From: Glaciecola sp. KUL10
Lineage (GTDB): Bacteria > Pseudomonadota > Gammaproteobacteria > Enterobacterales > Alteromonadaceae
DNA length: 64,000 nt
Direction: 5' to 3'
NCBI RefSeq assembly: GCF_003203515.1
Contig: NZ_BGNG01000003.1
Span: 124,001 to 188,000, forward strand
The translations under genes were made by a program, and so were the position numbers. Shown here piece after piece: positions 26,656 to 35,542 of the stretch. How positions within the stretch are numbered: position 1 is the first letter of the stretch; each line of letters starts with the position of its first letter. A model generated the notes under the pieces. That model was not told where the DNA came from. It worked only from the letters and a program-made list of their open reading frames with translations, and searched no databases.

Positions 26656-28440
26656 TCAAGCACCTTGTGCAGTGTTATCTCCACGACCACCGTCACGACC
26701 GCCATCGCGACTGCCATCGTCATTATCGCCTCGACCGCCATCGCGACCGCCATTGTCATTATCACGGCGACCACCGGCATTTTGGACACTAAAAGCATTT
26801 GTGTCCCTCATTAAAAATTGACCAATCTGCTCCCCTAGAGCCTGGCCAGCGCTATCATCAAAGTCCCAGTGCACGCCATTGTATATACGACTTGTTCCAT
26901 TTTGCTCTTGAGCTTCGGTAAAACTTGAGAAGCGCACAGGTACAAAGGGACGTGGTATGTTTGGGAAGAAAGGATCAACACCTTCACCGTTGTACTCGTC
27001 AGACACAAACGTGAAAGATGTATTGTCACCAAACAAACTGCGCAAAATCTCAAAGGTCACCGCACCAAAGGTAGAGTGGCCAGATGGATAGGCAGGAAAA
27101 GGAGGCGTTGCTCTAATAGCTTCTTCAGTATTGACCACTGAAACTCCAACTGGATTCCATAATACATCTGTTATTGTGGCGTCAGCGCCATCATCGCTAC
27201 GAATCCCCGTAACAGGACGCCACAAGTTGTAATAGTACTTACTGTCCCATGCCGCAATAGCGGCATCTGCCATACCGGTATTGACTAGCGCCAAGACACG
27301 AGCATACTCTAATGCATTATCAATTTGATCATCCGCTATTTGCTCAACAATTTGATTGTAAACACGAGGGGGAACACCGATGAGCGGAACACCATCATAT
27401 CCCCAGTAATTAGCGACAAAACGCGTTTCATCGTTACTGGTACTTAACGTTTGAGTATTTTCAATAGAGCCTCCGACACTAGCAACGTTTGCGTATGCTT
27501 TGGCGTACTCTGCGGAGTTGAATTGTGGAGGTGCAGGCACACGAAACTGGTCACCAGTTCGCAAGAAAAATGGCTTTACATTGCCCCAATAGGCGCCTAG
27601 TGACAAATTAAAATCACCTGCAAAATCTGGGGTATTAGGATCAGGCACCCACTCGCCAACATCTGACGTGCCTCCATTGATCGGGTTACCATAGTGGTTC
27701 ATCGCCCCATCGGCAACCAATCCACCGCCACCAAAATTAGGCTCCTCGTGAAAAGAGCCGTCCTCAACACGATTATTGAATATCCCCGTTGAGGCTAGTT
27801 CTCCTAGGGCTAAACCTGCTTCAAGAATATCTTGATTGGTGAACGATTCAATGCGAATGATCTCTTCGTTTAATAAGTCACCCAAGCGGTTATTTTGTTG
27901 AGGAAACAAAACAACTAAGGTGGAATACGCTGCATAAGCAACGGCTGCGTGTGCAGATGCACCTTCAAAACCTTCATAGTTAGCGGTGTACCCTTGGTAA
28001 TTGGGATCAGTGCTGTTAAGTGCATCAAATACCGCGATCTGCGTCATTGCTAATGCACGACTAGTCCGCGTTGGACCGCCTTGTGAAGGCGAATAATCAT
28101 CGATATTTGGAGCTGGAGTATGATCAAGGGCAACCGAATCAATCGCTACTCTGTGCCAATACTTCACTCGCTCTTTTAATGAGGTAATGTCCTCAAAGAA
28201 ATCATCAAGTTCGGCAGTAGATTGAAGCACGTCTAAGTTACCGGACAAGATTATACTTTCGCTGACTTTGCCAAGATAACCACTTCGCTGCGCGCGAGAT
28301 AAATGAGACACTTCTTGGTTGCGAGACGCTTGTTGAGCATTGTCTCGATTGTTTTGGTCTTGTGCAAACGCAGTGTTGGTCACCAAGGGTAATGAATATA
28401 GCCCAACTATGACACATTTTCGGATATTAATAGCCAACAT
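26656..28440 (-). CDS. Vanadium-dependent haloperoxidase / PAP2-type secreted protein
   Basis: 594 aa from the ATG at 28440, which has AGGTGA upstream; the frame is open 6 codons further to a TTG. A signal peptide (about residues 1-26) ends NTAFAQD. The vanadate/phosphate pocket motifs appear in order: Lys and Arg in DSKYYYNLWRPVTGIR (about 399-414), PAYPSGHST (about 449-457) and the second His in NGVHWDFDD (about 521-529). These fit the VCPO/acid-phosphatase superfamily. Whether it halogenates or dephosphorylates cannot be told from this. The last 40 residues are a Gly/Asp/Arg-rich low-complexity tail. Confidence 0.88.
   Translation of the reverse strand: MLAINIRKCVIVGLYSLPLVTNTAFAQDQNNRDNAQQASRNQEVSHLSRAQRSGYLGKVSESIILSGNLDVLQSTAELDDFFEDITSLKERVKYWHRVAIDSVALDHTPAPNIDDYSPSQGGPTRTSRALAMTQIAVFDALNSTDPNYQGYTANYEGFEGASAHAAVAYAAYSTLVVLFPQQNNRLGDLLNEEIIRIESFTNQDILEAGLALGELASTGIFNNRVEDGSFHEEPNFGGGGLVADGAMNHYGNPINGGTSDVGEWVPDPNTPDFAGDFNLSLGAYWGNVKPFFLRTGDQFRVPAPPQFNSAEYAKAYANVASVGGSIENTQTLSTSNDETRFVANYWGYDGVPLIGVPPRVYNQIVEQIADDQIDNALEYARVLALVNTGMADAAIAAWDSKYYYNLWRPVTGIRSDDGADATITDVLWNPVGVSVVNTEEAIRATPPFPAYPSGHSTFGAVTFEILRSLFGDNTSFTFVSDEYNGEGVDPFFPNIPRPFVPVRFSSFTEAQEQNGTSRIYNGVHWDFDDSAGQALGEQIGQFLMRDTNAFSVQNAGGRRDNDNGGRDGGRGDNDDGSRDGGRDGGRGDNTAQGA
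26680..26775 (-). repeat. Imperfect tandem repeat coding the Gly/Asp/Arg-rich tail
   Basis: The 3' end of the haloperoxidase gene is made of degenerate repeats of GGR-DGG/GDND type (DNA units like cgaccgccatcgcga). Slippage here could change tail length without shifting frame. Confidence 0.7.
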
Positions 28441-28930
28441 ATCTCTTTCACCTTTCAATTAGTAAAAATAATGAATCCATTTTCAAAAAATAGACGTTAA
28501 ATACTGCGAAAGCATAACTACAGGAAGTTTTTTCAATCCTTGATACTGGCAGCACTTACTAGTCAGAGGCACTATTCAACAGCAAAGTTCAAACTTAAAT
28601 GAAAATATATTTTTTATTTATTTTTCATTTACTTAAATCAATTTTAAGTGTGAAAAACAAACTTATTTAGTTTCATGATTTTTTGCGATTGAATCAATCT
28701 ATTTTATCCGTTATCCAGTGTAGTTTAGGCGGGATGCCCTGAAGATTTGTTTTTTTATAAACAGGTGATTTTTGGCAAACTAAAATCAAAAAAGGATTAA
28801 AAATACTTATACCAAGAACACACAAATAGACCTTTATAAAAGAAGATTACTTTCAAGGATAATTGAGAGATTTTGAGTAATTTGGACGTTGAGTTCTGTT
28901 CTAATTTGCAGCAGAATATTAAATGAAAGT
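28441..28930. other. AT-rich intergenic region upstream of the haloperoxidase gene and tRNA-Arg
   Basis: No protein gene is supported. Very AT-rich between 28600 and 28700. Probably contains the divergent promoters for the haloperoxidase gene (minus) and the tRNA gene (plus); no specific site is clear. Confidence 0.4.
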
Positions 28931-29006
28931 CACCCCTTAGTTTAACTGGATAAAACGAGGACCTCCTAAGTCTTTGATACAGGTTCAAGTCCTGTAGGGG
29001 TGGCCA
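28931..29006 (+). tRNA. tRNA-Arg (anticodon CCT)
   Basis: A complete 76-base cloverleaf was folded by hand. The acceptor cacccct pairs with aggggtg. The D stem is gttt/aaac. The anticodon stem aggac/gtctt carries loop ctcctaa, giving anticodon CCT. The T stem acagg/cctgt carries loop ttcaagt. The discriminator is G and CCA is encoded. It reads AGG codons. Its 3' 15 bases are repeated at once downstream. Confidence 0.93.
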
Positions 29007-29023
29007 TCTGTAGGGGTGGCCAT
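28992..29023 (+). repeat. 16-bp tandem duplication of the tRNA-Arg 3' end
   Basis: ctgtaggggtggccat occurs at 28992-29007 and again at 29008-29023, perfect and directly adjacent. tRNA 3' ends are common attachment sites of integrases. No integrase gene is nearby, so this may be a scar or simple slippage. Confidence 0.85.
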
Positions 29024-29215
29024 ATAGTTAAACCTTTTATGCGTTTAACTCACAATACTTCTCTATCAAAGACAAGTAGCTTTGAATATCCTAAGCTAAT
29101 CAAAAATAAACTAATCAGCGTCAAATCAGTTTTATAGTCAAATTAATCAAACCGACAATTTTTACGTATAATTCATCAATAACAGTGTTAACAACAACCA
29201 GTTGTGGAGTAAATA

Positions 29216-30025
29216 ATGACAAAACGCATATTTATAACCGGCGGCGCCAGCGGTTTGGGAAAAGCAATTGCATTTCACTATGCAAATCAGGGTTGGAACG
29301 TCGCGATTGGCGATATCAACACTGAGGCCTTGCATGAAACACTCTCAGCACTTAAACAGATTACTCAGTGCGCCATTGCAATGGAGTGTAACACGCGCAT
29401 TGAAAATGATTTAATAACGGTGAAAGAGCGTTTACTTAAAGAATGGGGGGGTATCGATATATTGGTAAATAATGCGGGTATTGCGGGTACCTATGGGGAT
29501 ATTTCAAGTGTCAGCCTCGAAGATTGGCAACGCGTGATAGATATTAACTTGTTGGGCGTGGTGAGAGGTTGTAGGGTTTTCTCACCCATGTTAAAAGCAC
29601 AGAAAAGCGGAGCCATCGTCAATATCGCATCAGTCGCTGGACTGCTTAACCCTCCAAACGCCGGTGCTTACAACGCATCAAAAGCAGCGGTGATTGCAGC
29701 TACCGAAACAATACGATTTGAACTTGTCCCATACAATGTAAATTGCCATGTGGTATGCCCTGCGTTTTTTAGAACAAACCTTACTGATTCATTATCGGGT
29801 GCCCAAGGTGCAAAGGCATTTGTTAACAAAGAAATGGATCGGGCAACCATAAAAGCTGAAGACGTGGCTCAAATGATAGCCAAGCAAGTCGGTGACGATA
29901 AGTTTATGTTACTCACCCACCCAAAAGAAAAAAGTATATGGCGGCTTAAACGCTTCTTGCCTTGGATGTATGAAAGACTCGCTAATAAAGAGTTCAAGAG
30001 GCTGCTTAGCAAAAATAAAATGTAA
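29216..30025 (+). CDS. Short-chain dehydrogenase/reductase
   Basis: 269 aa, the classical SDR length. The NAD(P)-binding TGGASGLG motif is at residues 8-15 and Asp33 follows beta-2 (suggesting NAD preference). NNAG is at 85-88 and catalytic Ser139, Tyr152 and Lys156 (YNASK) are present. A basic, helical C-terminal extension (about 235-269, WRLKRFLPWMYERLANKEFKRLL) may contact membrane. Substrate unknown. Monocistronic by position. Confidence 0.92.
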   Translation: MTKRIFITGGASGLGKAIAFHYANQGWNVAIGDINTEALHETLSALKQITQCAIAMECNTRIENDLITVKERLLKEWGGIDILVNNAGIAGTYGDISSVSLEDWQRVIDINLLGVVRGCRVFSPMLKAQKSGAIVNIASVAGLLNPPNAGAYNASKAAVIAATETIRFELVPYNVNCHVVCPAFFRTNLTDSLSGAQGAKAFVNKEMDRATIKAEDVAQMIAKQVGDDKFMLLTHPKEKSIWRLKRFLPWMYERLANKEFKRLLSKNKM

Positions 30026-30472
30026 GAGGTTAAAACATGCTTCATGATTGAAGCCAACCTAGATAATTTAGTGTGTCTAAATTATTTTTATTTCTGGCTA
30101 TTGATAGCAGTAGATTATTTGCTTTGATGAATTACAAATTCAGGCCAATGAAAAGATTTAACTCTGCAACATTATTAAAGAAGACGCCGACAAACTCAAC
30201 CATGTTTGTAGTGCCAACATCCCTCCCCTCCTCAATATCACACCTTTAGAGCAAGACAGTCACTCGCTACTTTTATGGAATAATAGTGACATAGCCTACT
30301 CAATAACGGTTCTAATTACATAATTGCATGTATTTAAACTAAATTTCTCCTTTCCTACGCCGATAACAAATGTATAAGGATTAAAGAAGAATCAATGGAA
30401 GTCACTTTTTGGCGTATACATATATTTACGCGTCTAAGTACAAACACAAAATTAGTTACAGGAATAAATACA
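30026..30472. other. Intergenic region between SDR and PstS-like gene
   Basis: No supported gene. No repeat or terminator was recognised with confidence. The 3' part presumably holds the promoter of the PstS-like/porin pair. An upstream in-frame start at 30395 is open but lacks a ribosome site. Confidence 0.35.
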
Positions 30473-30883
30473 ATGTTTAGAAAAACATCGGTGATGTTGC
30501 TTTCTCTGCTATTCGCGAGCTTTTCAATGGCCGAATTAGTCGTAGTGGTGCATCCTTCCAACGGCGACGCGTTGAGTGCCAAACAAGTACAACGGATCTT
30601 TTTAGGTAAAGAAAAGAAATTCCCAAGTGGCAGTGAAACGGTCGCAATTAATCAATCAGTTGACTCAAATCAGCGCCAATCATTCGACCAAGATATATTG
30701 GGACGCAGCTCGAGCCAAGTCTCAGCATATTGGTCAAAACTGGTATTTACAGGTAAAGGCGTTCCACCGAAAGAAGTGAATAGCGATGCTGAAGTCATCG
30801 AATTGGTATCACAAAACCCAAGTGTGATTGGCTATATAGACAAGGCATCTGTTACCGATGCCGTCAAAGTTGTGGAATTATAA
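30473..30883 (+). CDS. Small PstS-like periplasmic phosphate-binding-family protein
   Basis: 136 aa from the ATG at 30473, preceded by CAGGAA. A signal peptide (about residues 1-20, ending SFSMAE) precedes a half-size PBP-like domain: LVVVVHPSNGDALSAKQVQRIFLGKEKKFPSG, then VIGYIDK. This resembles the small phosphate ABC transporter substrate-binding-type proteins often paired with porins. It is too short for a full PstS and no transporter permease is near. It lies 11 bases before the porin gene, in one operon. Confidence 0.8.
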   Translation: MFRKTSVMLLSLLFASFSMAELVVVVHPSNGDALSAKQVQRIFLGKEKKFPSGSETVAINQSVDSNQRQSFDQDILGRSSSQVSAYWSKLVFTGKGVPPKEVNSDAEVIELVSQNPSVIGYIDKASVTDAVKVVEL

Positions 30884-30894
30884 GGAGAATATCG

Positions 30895-32034
30895 ATGAAA
30901 AAATTGATTAAAAATCTATCTATCCTAGCCACATCTTTGATGATGATTGGCTATGCAAACGCTGAAGTGCGTGTAAACGGTTTTGCTAACTTTACTGCAG
31001 GCATGGCCGCCAGTGATGATTCACTATACGGGTTTGATGATACCGTTTCCTTTTCGGAACAAAGTTTGTTTGCCATTCAGGTCAGTGGAGATATAAATGA
31101 CAAGATGTCTGCTACGGGTCAGATTGTCGCGCGTGGCGAGCAAGATTTCGAAGCCGGTTTTGAATGGGCTTACATCACCTATGCAGCAACAGAAAACACC
31201 AGTGTTTCTGCAGGACGCATAAGAATGCCTCTGTTTCAGTACTCTGCATCATTGGATGTAGCATATTCCTATCACTGGCTGGTTGCTCCTGCAGCTGTAT
31301 ACGATGTTCCATTTAACAACATTGATGGTGTTCGCATCGATTACTCTAGTTACGCAGGTGATTTGGAATACACTTTCCAATTGACCCTAGGTCAGGTAAA
31401 CAACGACTTCTCACTAGCCGGTGAATCAGGAAACCTAAACATTGACAATGTGGCTGTTCTAAGTGGTGAATTCACCTATGAAAATTGGAAAATGCGCGGT
31501 GTCTACGGCACCGGTAAAACGACTTTTGACGTGCCAGCAATTAATGGCGCAATTGCTCAACTAGGTCAAATTTCACCTGATTTGAGTAATCAATTAGCCG
31601 CAACAGATGATACCGGGACGTTCAAAGGAGCAAGTGTTTCATATGACAATTTTAACTGGTTTGTCGCTGCTGAGTACACAGTCATAAATATTGAAGAATC
31701 CTTTTATCCAAAAGAGTCAGCCTATTACGTTACCGCTGGTTTTCGGAGTGGCAAATGGACACCTTTTGTTACATACGAAAGCAGTAATTTGAACCGTGAC
31801 CCCAAATTTGTTGAACAGATTGCGGGATTCCCAGCCATGTTTCAAGTGCCACTTACGCAATTGATCGTTGGTGTCCAACAAAGTGTAATCGCCGAAGACT
31901 ACACAACATCAGTCGGCGTACGCTATGACTTAAACACAGGTGTTGCATTAAAGGCAGATCTTTCGAAAAGAACAAATGAGCTGAATGATGACGAGGACAC
32001 CTTACTTCGCCTTGCTGTAAATTACGTATTCTAG
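30895..32034 (+). CDS. Outer-membrane porin-like protein
   Basis: 379 aa. A signal peptide (MKKLIKNLSILATSLMMIGYANA) precedes a beta-barrel that ends with LLRLAVNYVF (C-terminal Phe, as in barrels). GGAG lies before the ATG. It is paired with the PstS-like protein, suggesting a phosphate- or anion-linked function; the evidence is only context. Confidence 0.82.
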   Translation: MKKLIKNLSILATSLMMIGYANAEVRVNGFANFTAGMAASDDSLYGFDDTVSFSEQSLFAIQVSGDINDKMSATGQIVARGEQDFEAGFEWAYITYAATENTSVSAGRIRMPLFQYSASLDVAYSYHWLVAPAAVYDVPFNNIDGVRIDYSSYAGDLEYTFQLTLGQVNNDFSLAGESGNLNIDNVAVLSGEFTYENWKMRGVYGTGKTTFDVPAINGAIAQLGQISPDLSNQLAATDDTGTFKGASVSYDNFNWFVAAEYTVINIEESFYPKESAYYVTAGFRSGKWTPFVTYESSNLNRDPKFVEQIAGFPAMFQVPLTQLIVGVQQSVIAEDYTTSVGVRYDLNTGVALKADLSKRTNELNDDEDTLLRLAVNYVF

Positions 32035-32083
32035 TTAACACTAGAAAAATGAACATTTACTAAAGTAAGTTCAATGTTTAACT

Positions 32084-32118
32084 AAGGGCTACCTTTCATT
32101 AAGGTGGCCCTTTTTTAT
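32084..32118 (+). terminator. Intrinsic terminator of the porin operon
   Basis: The hairpin agggctacctt-tcatt-aaggtggccct (11 bp with one G-T pair) is followed by TTTTTT, 50 bases after the porin stop. Confidence 0.88.
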
Positions 32119-32216
32119 AAACATAAGCCTTGCGAGCTACTTTTTAATATGCATATTGCTTTACTAGAAATAGCGTAATATTGTGATCTCCAGATAGCAC
32201 CAAGGAAATTAAAAAT

Positions 32217-33443
32217 TTGACTTCCAATAACCATTCGCCCCGCATAGTTATCATCGGCGCCAACTTCGCCGGCCTAAGTGCCGCCAGCAAACTTGCTAAC
32301 AATCTAAATGTAATTGTCATCGACAGTAAAACGCATTTTCAATGGACACCAAATATTCATGAAATCCTATCTGATGTCAAAAAAGCAGACGGGGTGCGGA
32401 TCTGTTTACACACAGTTTTTGATAAACTAGGACATACCTTTATCAACGGAGAAGTATCCAAACTCTCACCTTCATCACAAACAATTACATTAAACGACGG
32501 TTGTAAATTGCAATACGACATCTTGTTAATTGCATCAGGGCATACGCGTGAAAATTATGGTGTGTTGGGTGCGACTGAATATGCATTTGGATTTAGAAGC
32601 AGTGAAGAAGTAGAAACAATTAAAACTCGCTTGCTTGCTTTACTTTCCGAATCCGATAAGCCTGTACACTTGAATATTGTAGGTGCAGGATATACGGGTA
32701 TTGAGGTAGCGGGTGAAATTTTGCGTAAATATCCAAACAACGAGCAGTTAAAGATCAATGTCATTGACCGCTCTCAACGTCTCCTTCCATTGCTACCAGA
32801 AAAACTCGCAAGCGATATTCAAATGGAATTGAACGCGCACAAAGTCAATCTGCTACTTGAACATGACATCCAGCAAATTGCCCAAGAATCTATTTACTTT
32901 GCGGACAAAACACTCTTGCCATCTGATATTACTATTTGGACAGCAGGGACTTCACTTCCGGAGTATTTGAAGAATACATCATTGAGTAGTACTCACAACG
33001 GTATTATTGTGAAATCAACTCTGCAAACGCCTAAATACGAGAATATTTTTGTTGCTGGTGATGCAGCATCTCTCGACCAGCCAATGGCGAAACAAGCTAG
33101 CATTGCAATGGATATGGGCGAACATGCAGCCATAAACATTAATGCACTATGCACAGGTTTGAGCTTAACGGAAGTTCGTATTGGTCCTAAACCCGTACTA
33201 TTCACTTTAGGCGACATCAATACGTATTTTGTTTATCAAGACCTTGTGCTTGCCAGCCCTGCTCTATCAGCAGCAAAAGAGGCTGTTTATCAATTGTATA
33301 TGGCTAAGCTAACAGCGATGCTCCCCCTAGAGCAAAAAGTAAGTGGATTGTTTTCACGCTTAATCTCTACTGAAAAGCTGATATTAGCCGAAATACTCAA
33401 GTGTAGACCGCGAGAAATATTGACGCGAAGTAAGTTGATTTAA
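32217..33443 (+). CDS. FAD-dependent NAD(P)H oxidoreductase (NDH-2-like)
   Basis: 408 aa with a TTG start at 32217 behind AAGGAAA. The N-terminal FAD site is IVIIGANFAGLSAA. A second dinucleotide site is NIVGAGYTGIEVAGE (about residue 160). The C-terminal FAD motif is IFVAGDAAS (about residue 278). This is the pyridine-nucleotide-disulfide/NADH dehydrogenase-type fold without the CxxxxC disulfide. It may feed electrons to quinone at the membrane; substrate not certain. Confidence 0.85.
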   Translation: MTSNNHSPRIVIIGANFAGLSAASKLANNLNVIVIDSKTHFQWTPNIHEILSDVKKADGVRICLHTVFDKLGHTFINGEVSKLSPSSQTITLNDGCKLQYDILLIASGHTRENYGVLGATEYAFGFRSSEEVETIKTRLLALLSESDKPVHLNIVGAGYTGIEVAGEILRKYPNNEQLKINVIDRSQRLLPLLPEKLASDIQMELNAHKVNLLLEHDIQQIAQESIYFADKTLLPSDITIWTAGTSLPEYLKNTSLSSTHNGIIVKSTLQTPKYENIFVAGDAASLDQPMAKQASIAMDMGEHAAININALCTGLSLTEVRIGPKPVLFTLGDINTYFVYQDLVLASPALSAAKEAVYQLYMAKLTAMLPLEQKVSGLFSRLISTEKLILAEILKCRPREILTRSKLI

Positions 33444-33616
33444 CTCAATAACTTAGCTGTTCACTAAGGCTAAAGTGTTAAGCACCTCACTTGAATGAGC
33501 AAAATTCACCCAATTTGTTTTTGTTAATTTTTTGTGAGAGTGTATATTGTATTTCAAACATTTTGTTTACACCCAATTCCAACCATGAAGGCCTAGCCAG
33601 ACAATAGGAACATATA

Positions 33617-34789
33617 ATGAGCGAAAACATGCGCATTCCTAGAGATGCAGAAAACGATCACACAGATGAAATGGCACGAATTCGAAGAGAGTTCATCAAG
33701 GAAAAAACGGGGGCTGAACTTACCCACACGGGTCAATACAGTATCGATGCAGGTGTGCTTCCAGGTAACGTCGAAAACTTTATCGGGATTGTTCAAATGC
33801 CTGTCGGTGTGGCGGGTCCAGTTCATATTAAAGGTGAGCATGCAGATGGCCATTTTTATGTGCCGATGGCAACAACAGAGGGCACACTTGTCGCGAGTTA
33901 CAGTCGCGGGATGCGAGTGATTAACGAATGTGGCGGGGTGACGACTACCGTTGTTGAAGGATGGATGCAACGAGCGCCAGCATTTATTTTTGACAACGCT
34001 CGCCAAGCACGTGACTTTGGATTTTGGGTTGAAGAAAACTTCGATAAAATCAAAGCGGCGGCAGAAACTACGACTAGCGTAGGTAAACTTGAGCATATTC
34101 AACAATGGTCAATGTCAAAAACCAAATACTTACGCTTTAACTACACGACTGGTGATGCAGCCGGACAAAACATGGTAGGTAAAGCCACCCTGATAGCGTG
34201 TGAGTGGATAAAAGCAAATTCTCCTATCCCATGCTTTTATATGTTATCGGGTAACATGGACACGGATAAAAAGCATTCACATCTAAATATGTTGCACTCA
34301 CGAGGCAAGCGCGTGATTGCAGAAATCGTACTGAAAAAAGAAGTACTAGCGAACGTCATGAAAGTCGACACTAAAATGCTTGCTGGTGCAACGACGCTCG
34401 CCAATACTGGTGCCCTAATGGCAGGTGCAGCCTATAATGGTCCGCACTCTGCAAACGGTATCGCATCTGTATATATTGCAACGGGACAAGACGAAGCAAA
34501 CGTGGTTGAGTCTCACGCAGGTGTGCTATCACATCAACTTTTGGATAACGGCGACCTCTATATGTCGGTTACACTGCCATCATTAATTGTCGCAACCTTT
34601 GGGGGTGGTACGGGTCTTCCTACACAAAAAGAATGCCTTGAAATGCTAGGTTGTGTGGGCAAAGGCAAAGCAAATAAATTTGCTGAAATCGTTGCTGCCA
34701 CGGTGCTAGCAGGTGATATCTCGCTAGGTTGTGCAGTAATTGCAGGGCATTGGGTATCTAGCCATGATAAAATGGGAAGAAATAGATAA
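33617..34789 (+). CDS. Hydroxymethylglutaryl-CoA reductase, class I-like
   Basis: 390 aa. Converts HMG-CoA to mevalonate. Motifs in order: ENFIG (53-57), MPVGVAGP (61-68), TTEGTLVAS (86-94, catalytic Glu88), DAAGQNM (180-186), DTDKKH (215-220, catalytic Lys), GQDEAN (290-295, Asp292), GGGTGLPTQ (329-337) and SSHDKMGRNR at the C-terminus (His383). The full catalytic set is present, and the final-helix layout is that of class I. Most gammaproteobacteria use the MEP pathway, so this gene suggests transfer. No other mevalonate gene is in the window. A terminator follows. Confidence 0.93.
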   Translation: MSENMRIPRDAENDHTDEMARIRREFIKEKTGAELTHTGQYSIDAGVLPGNVENFIGIVQMPVGVAGPVHIKGEHADGHFYVPMATTEGTLVASYSRGMRVINECGGVTTTVVEGWMQRAPAFIFDNARQARDFGFWVEENFDKIKAAAETTTSVGKLEHIQQWSMSKTKYLRFNYTTGDAAGQNMVGKATLIACEWIKANSPIPCFYMLSGNMDTDKKHSHLNMLHSRGKRVIAEIVLKKEVLANVMKVDTKMLAGATTLANTGALMAGAAYNGPHSANGIASVYIATGQDEANVVESHAGVLSHQLLDNGDLYMSVTLPSLIVATFGGGTGLPTQKECLEMLGCVGKGKANKFAEIVAATVLAGDISLGCAVIAGHWVSSHDKMGRNR

Positions 34790-34807
34790 CCCAAAAAAAT
34801 AAGCAAA

Positions 34808-34834
34808 CGCCCGGCTTTGACCGGGCTTTTTTTA
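34808..34834 (+). terminator. Intrinsic terminator after the HMG-CoA reductase gene
   Basis: The hairpin gcccgg-ctttga-ccgggc is followed by seven T. It ends about 10 bases before the ATG of the next gene, which excludes the earlier TTG start (34817) of that frame. Confidence 0.9.
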
Positions 34835-34843
34835 GAGAGTCAT

Positions 34844-35542
34844 ATGTCTTTACTGCTCGACAAAATCGTGTCCCATCTTGAAAATACCCAGTCACTAAAT
34901 AACCACATTGCCGACAACGGTTTAACCCCAGTTGTGCATAATCTGCAGTCTTGGCAAACTCAGCGTTTACTCGCCTCTCATGATGACTTATGGCAAACCA
35001 AACGCTTTAAGCCTGCAATGCAGTTTTTTATTGATGAGCTTTACGGCCCCAAAGACTTTAGTCAACGCGATGCCGAACTTGCCAAAATAGTGCCCAAAAT
35101 GGCCAAAGTGCTTCCAGAAAAAGGACTGGTTTCGTTAGAAGCAGCCTTAAGGCTAAACAGCTTATCACTGCAACTTGATTTGGCTTTGATTGCTCAACTA
35201 AAGGACGATGCGCTAAACAGCGATACTTATTTTAGGGCGTACCGTGCGTGTGATAATCAGTCACAGCGCGGTGAACAAATTCAGCTCTTAGAGGATTTAG
35301 GTCTAGATCTAGCGCAAGTTGTTAAAATAACGGGGATATCTACTATTTTGATGCTATCTCGTAAACCCGCCCAAGTAGCCGGTGTGAGTAGTTTGCATGA
35401 GTTTTTAGAAAATGGTTTTAAAGCATTTAAAAAATTAGGAAAGGTAGAAGACTTTATTAACCCTATCGTATCTAAAGAGCGTTTGATGATGGTACAACTC
35501 TTTCACAATGACATTGACGATAACCCTCTGCCGAGGCTTTAA
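34844..35542 (+). CDS. Conserved hypothetical protein with FFxxELY motif
   Basis: 232 aa from the ATG at 34844 (AGAGAG upstream). All-helical and soluble, with the distinctive MQFFIDELYGPKDFSQRD segment near residue 60. This recalls proteins catalogued under an FFLEELY motif, whose function is not known to me. It overlaps the convergent TetR gene by 4 bases at the stops. Confidence 0.75.
   Translation: MSLLLDKIVSHLENTQSLNNHIADNGLTPVVHNLQSWQTQRLLASHDDLWQTKRFKPAMQFFIDELYGPKDFSQRDAELAKIVPKMAKVLPEKGLVSLEAALRLNSLSLQLDLALIAQLKDDALNSDTYFRAYRACDNQSQRGEQIQLLEDLGLDLAQVVKITGISTILMLSRKPAQVAGVSSLHEFLENGFKAFKKLGKVEDFINPIVSKERLMMVQLFHNDIDDNPLPRL

Noticed and set aside
26583-26798. 71-codon minus-strand ORF rich in Met/Ala/Val
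   Set aside because: It is a frame shadow of the Gly/Asp/Arg repeat region of the haloperoxidase gene.
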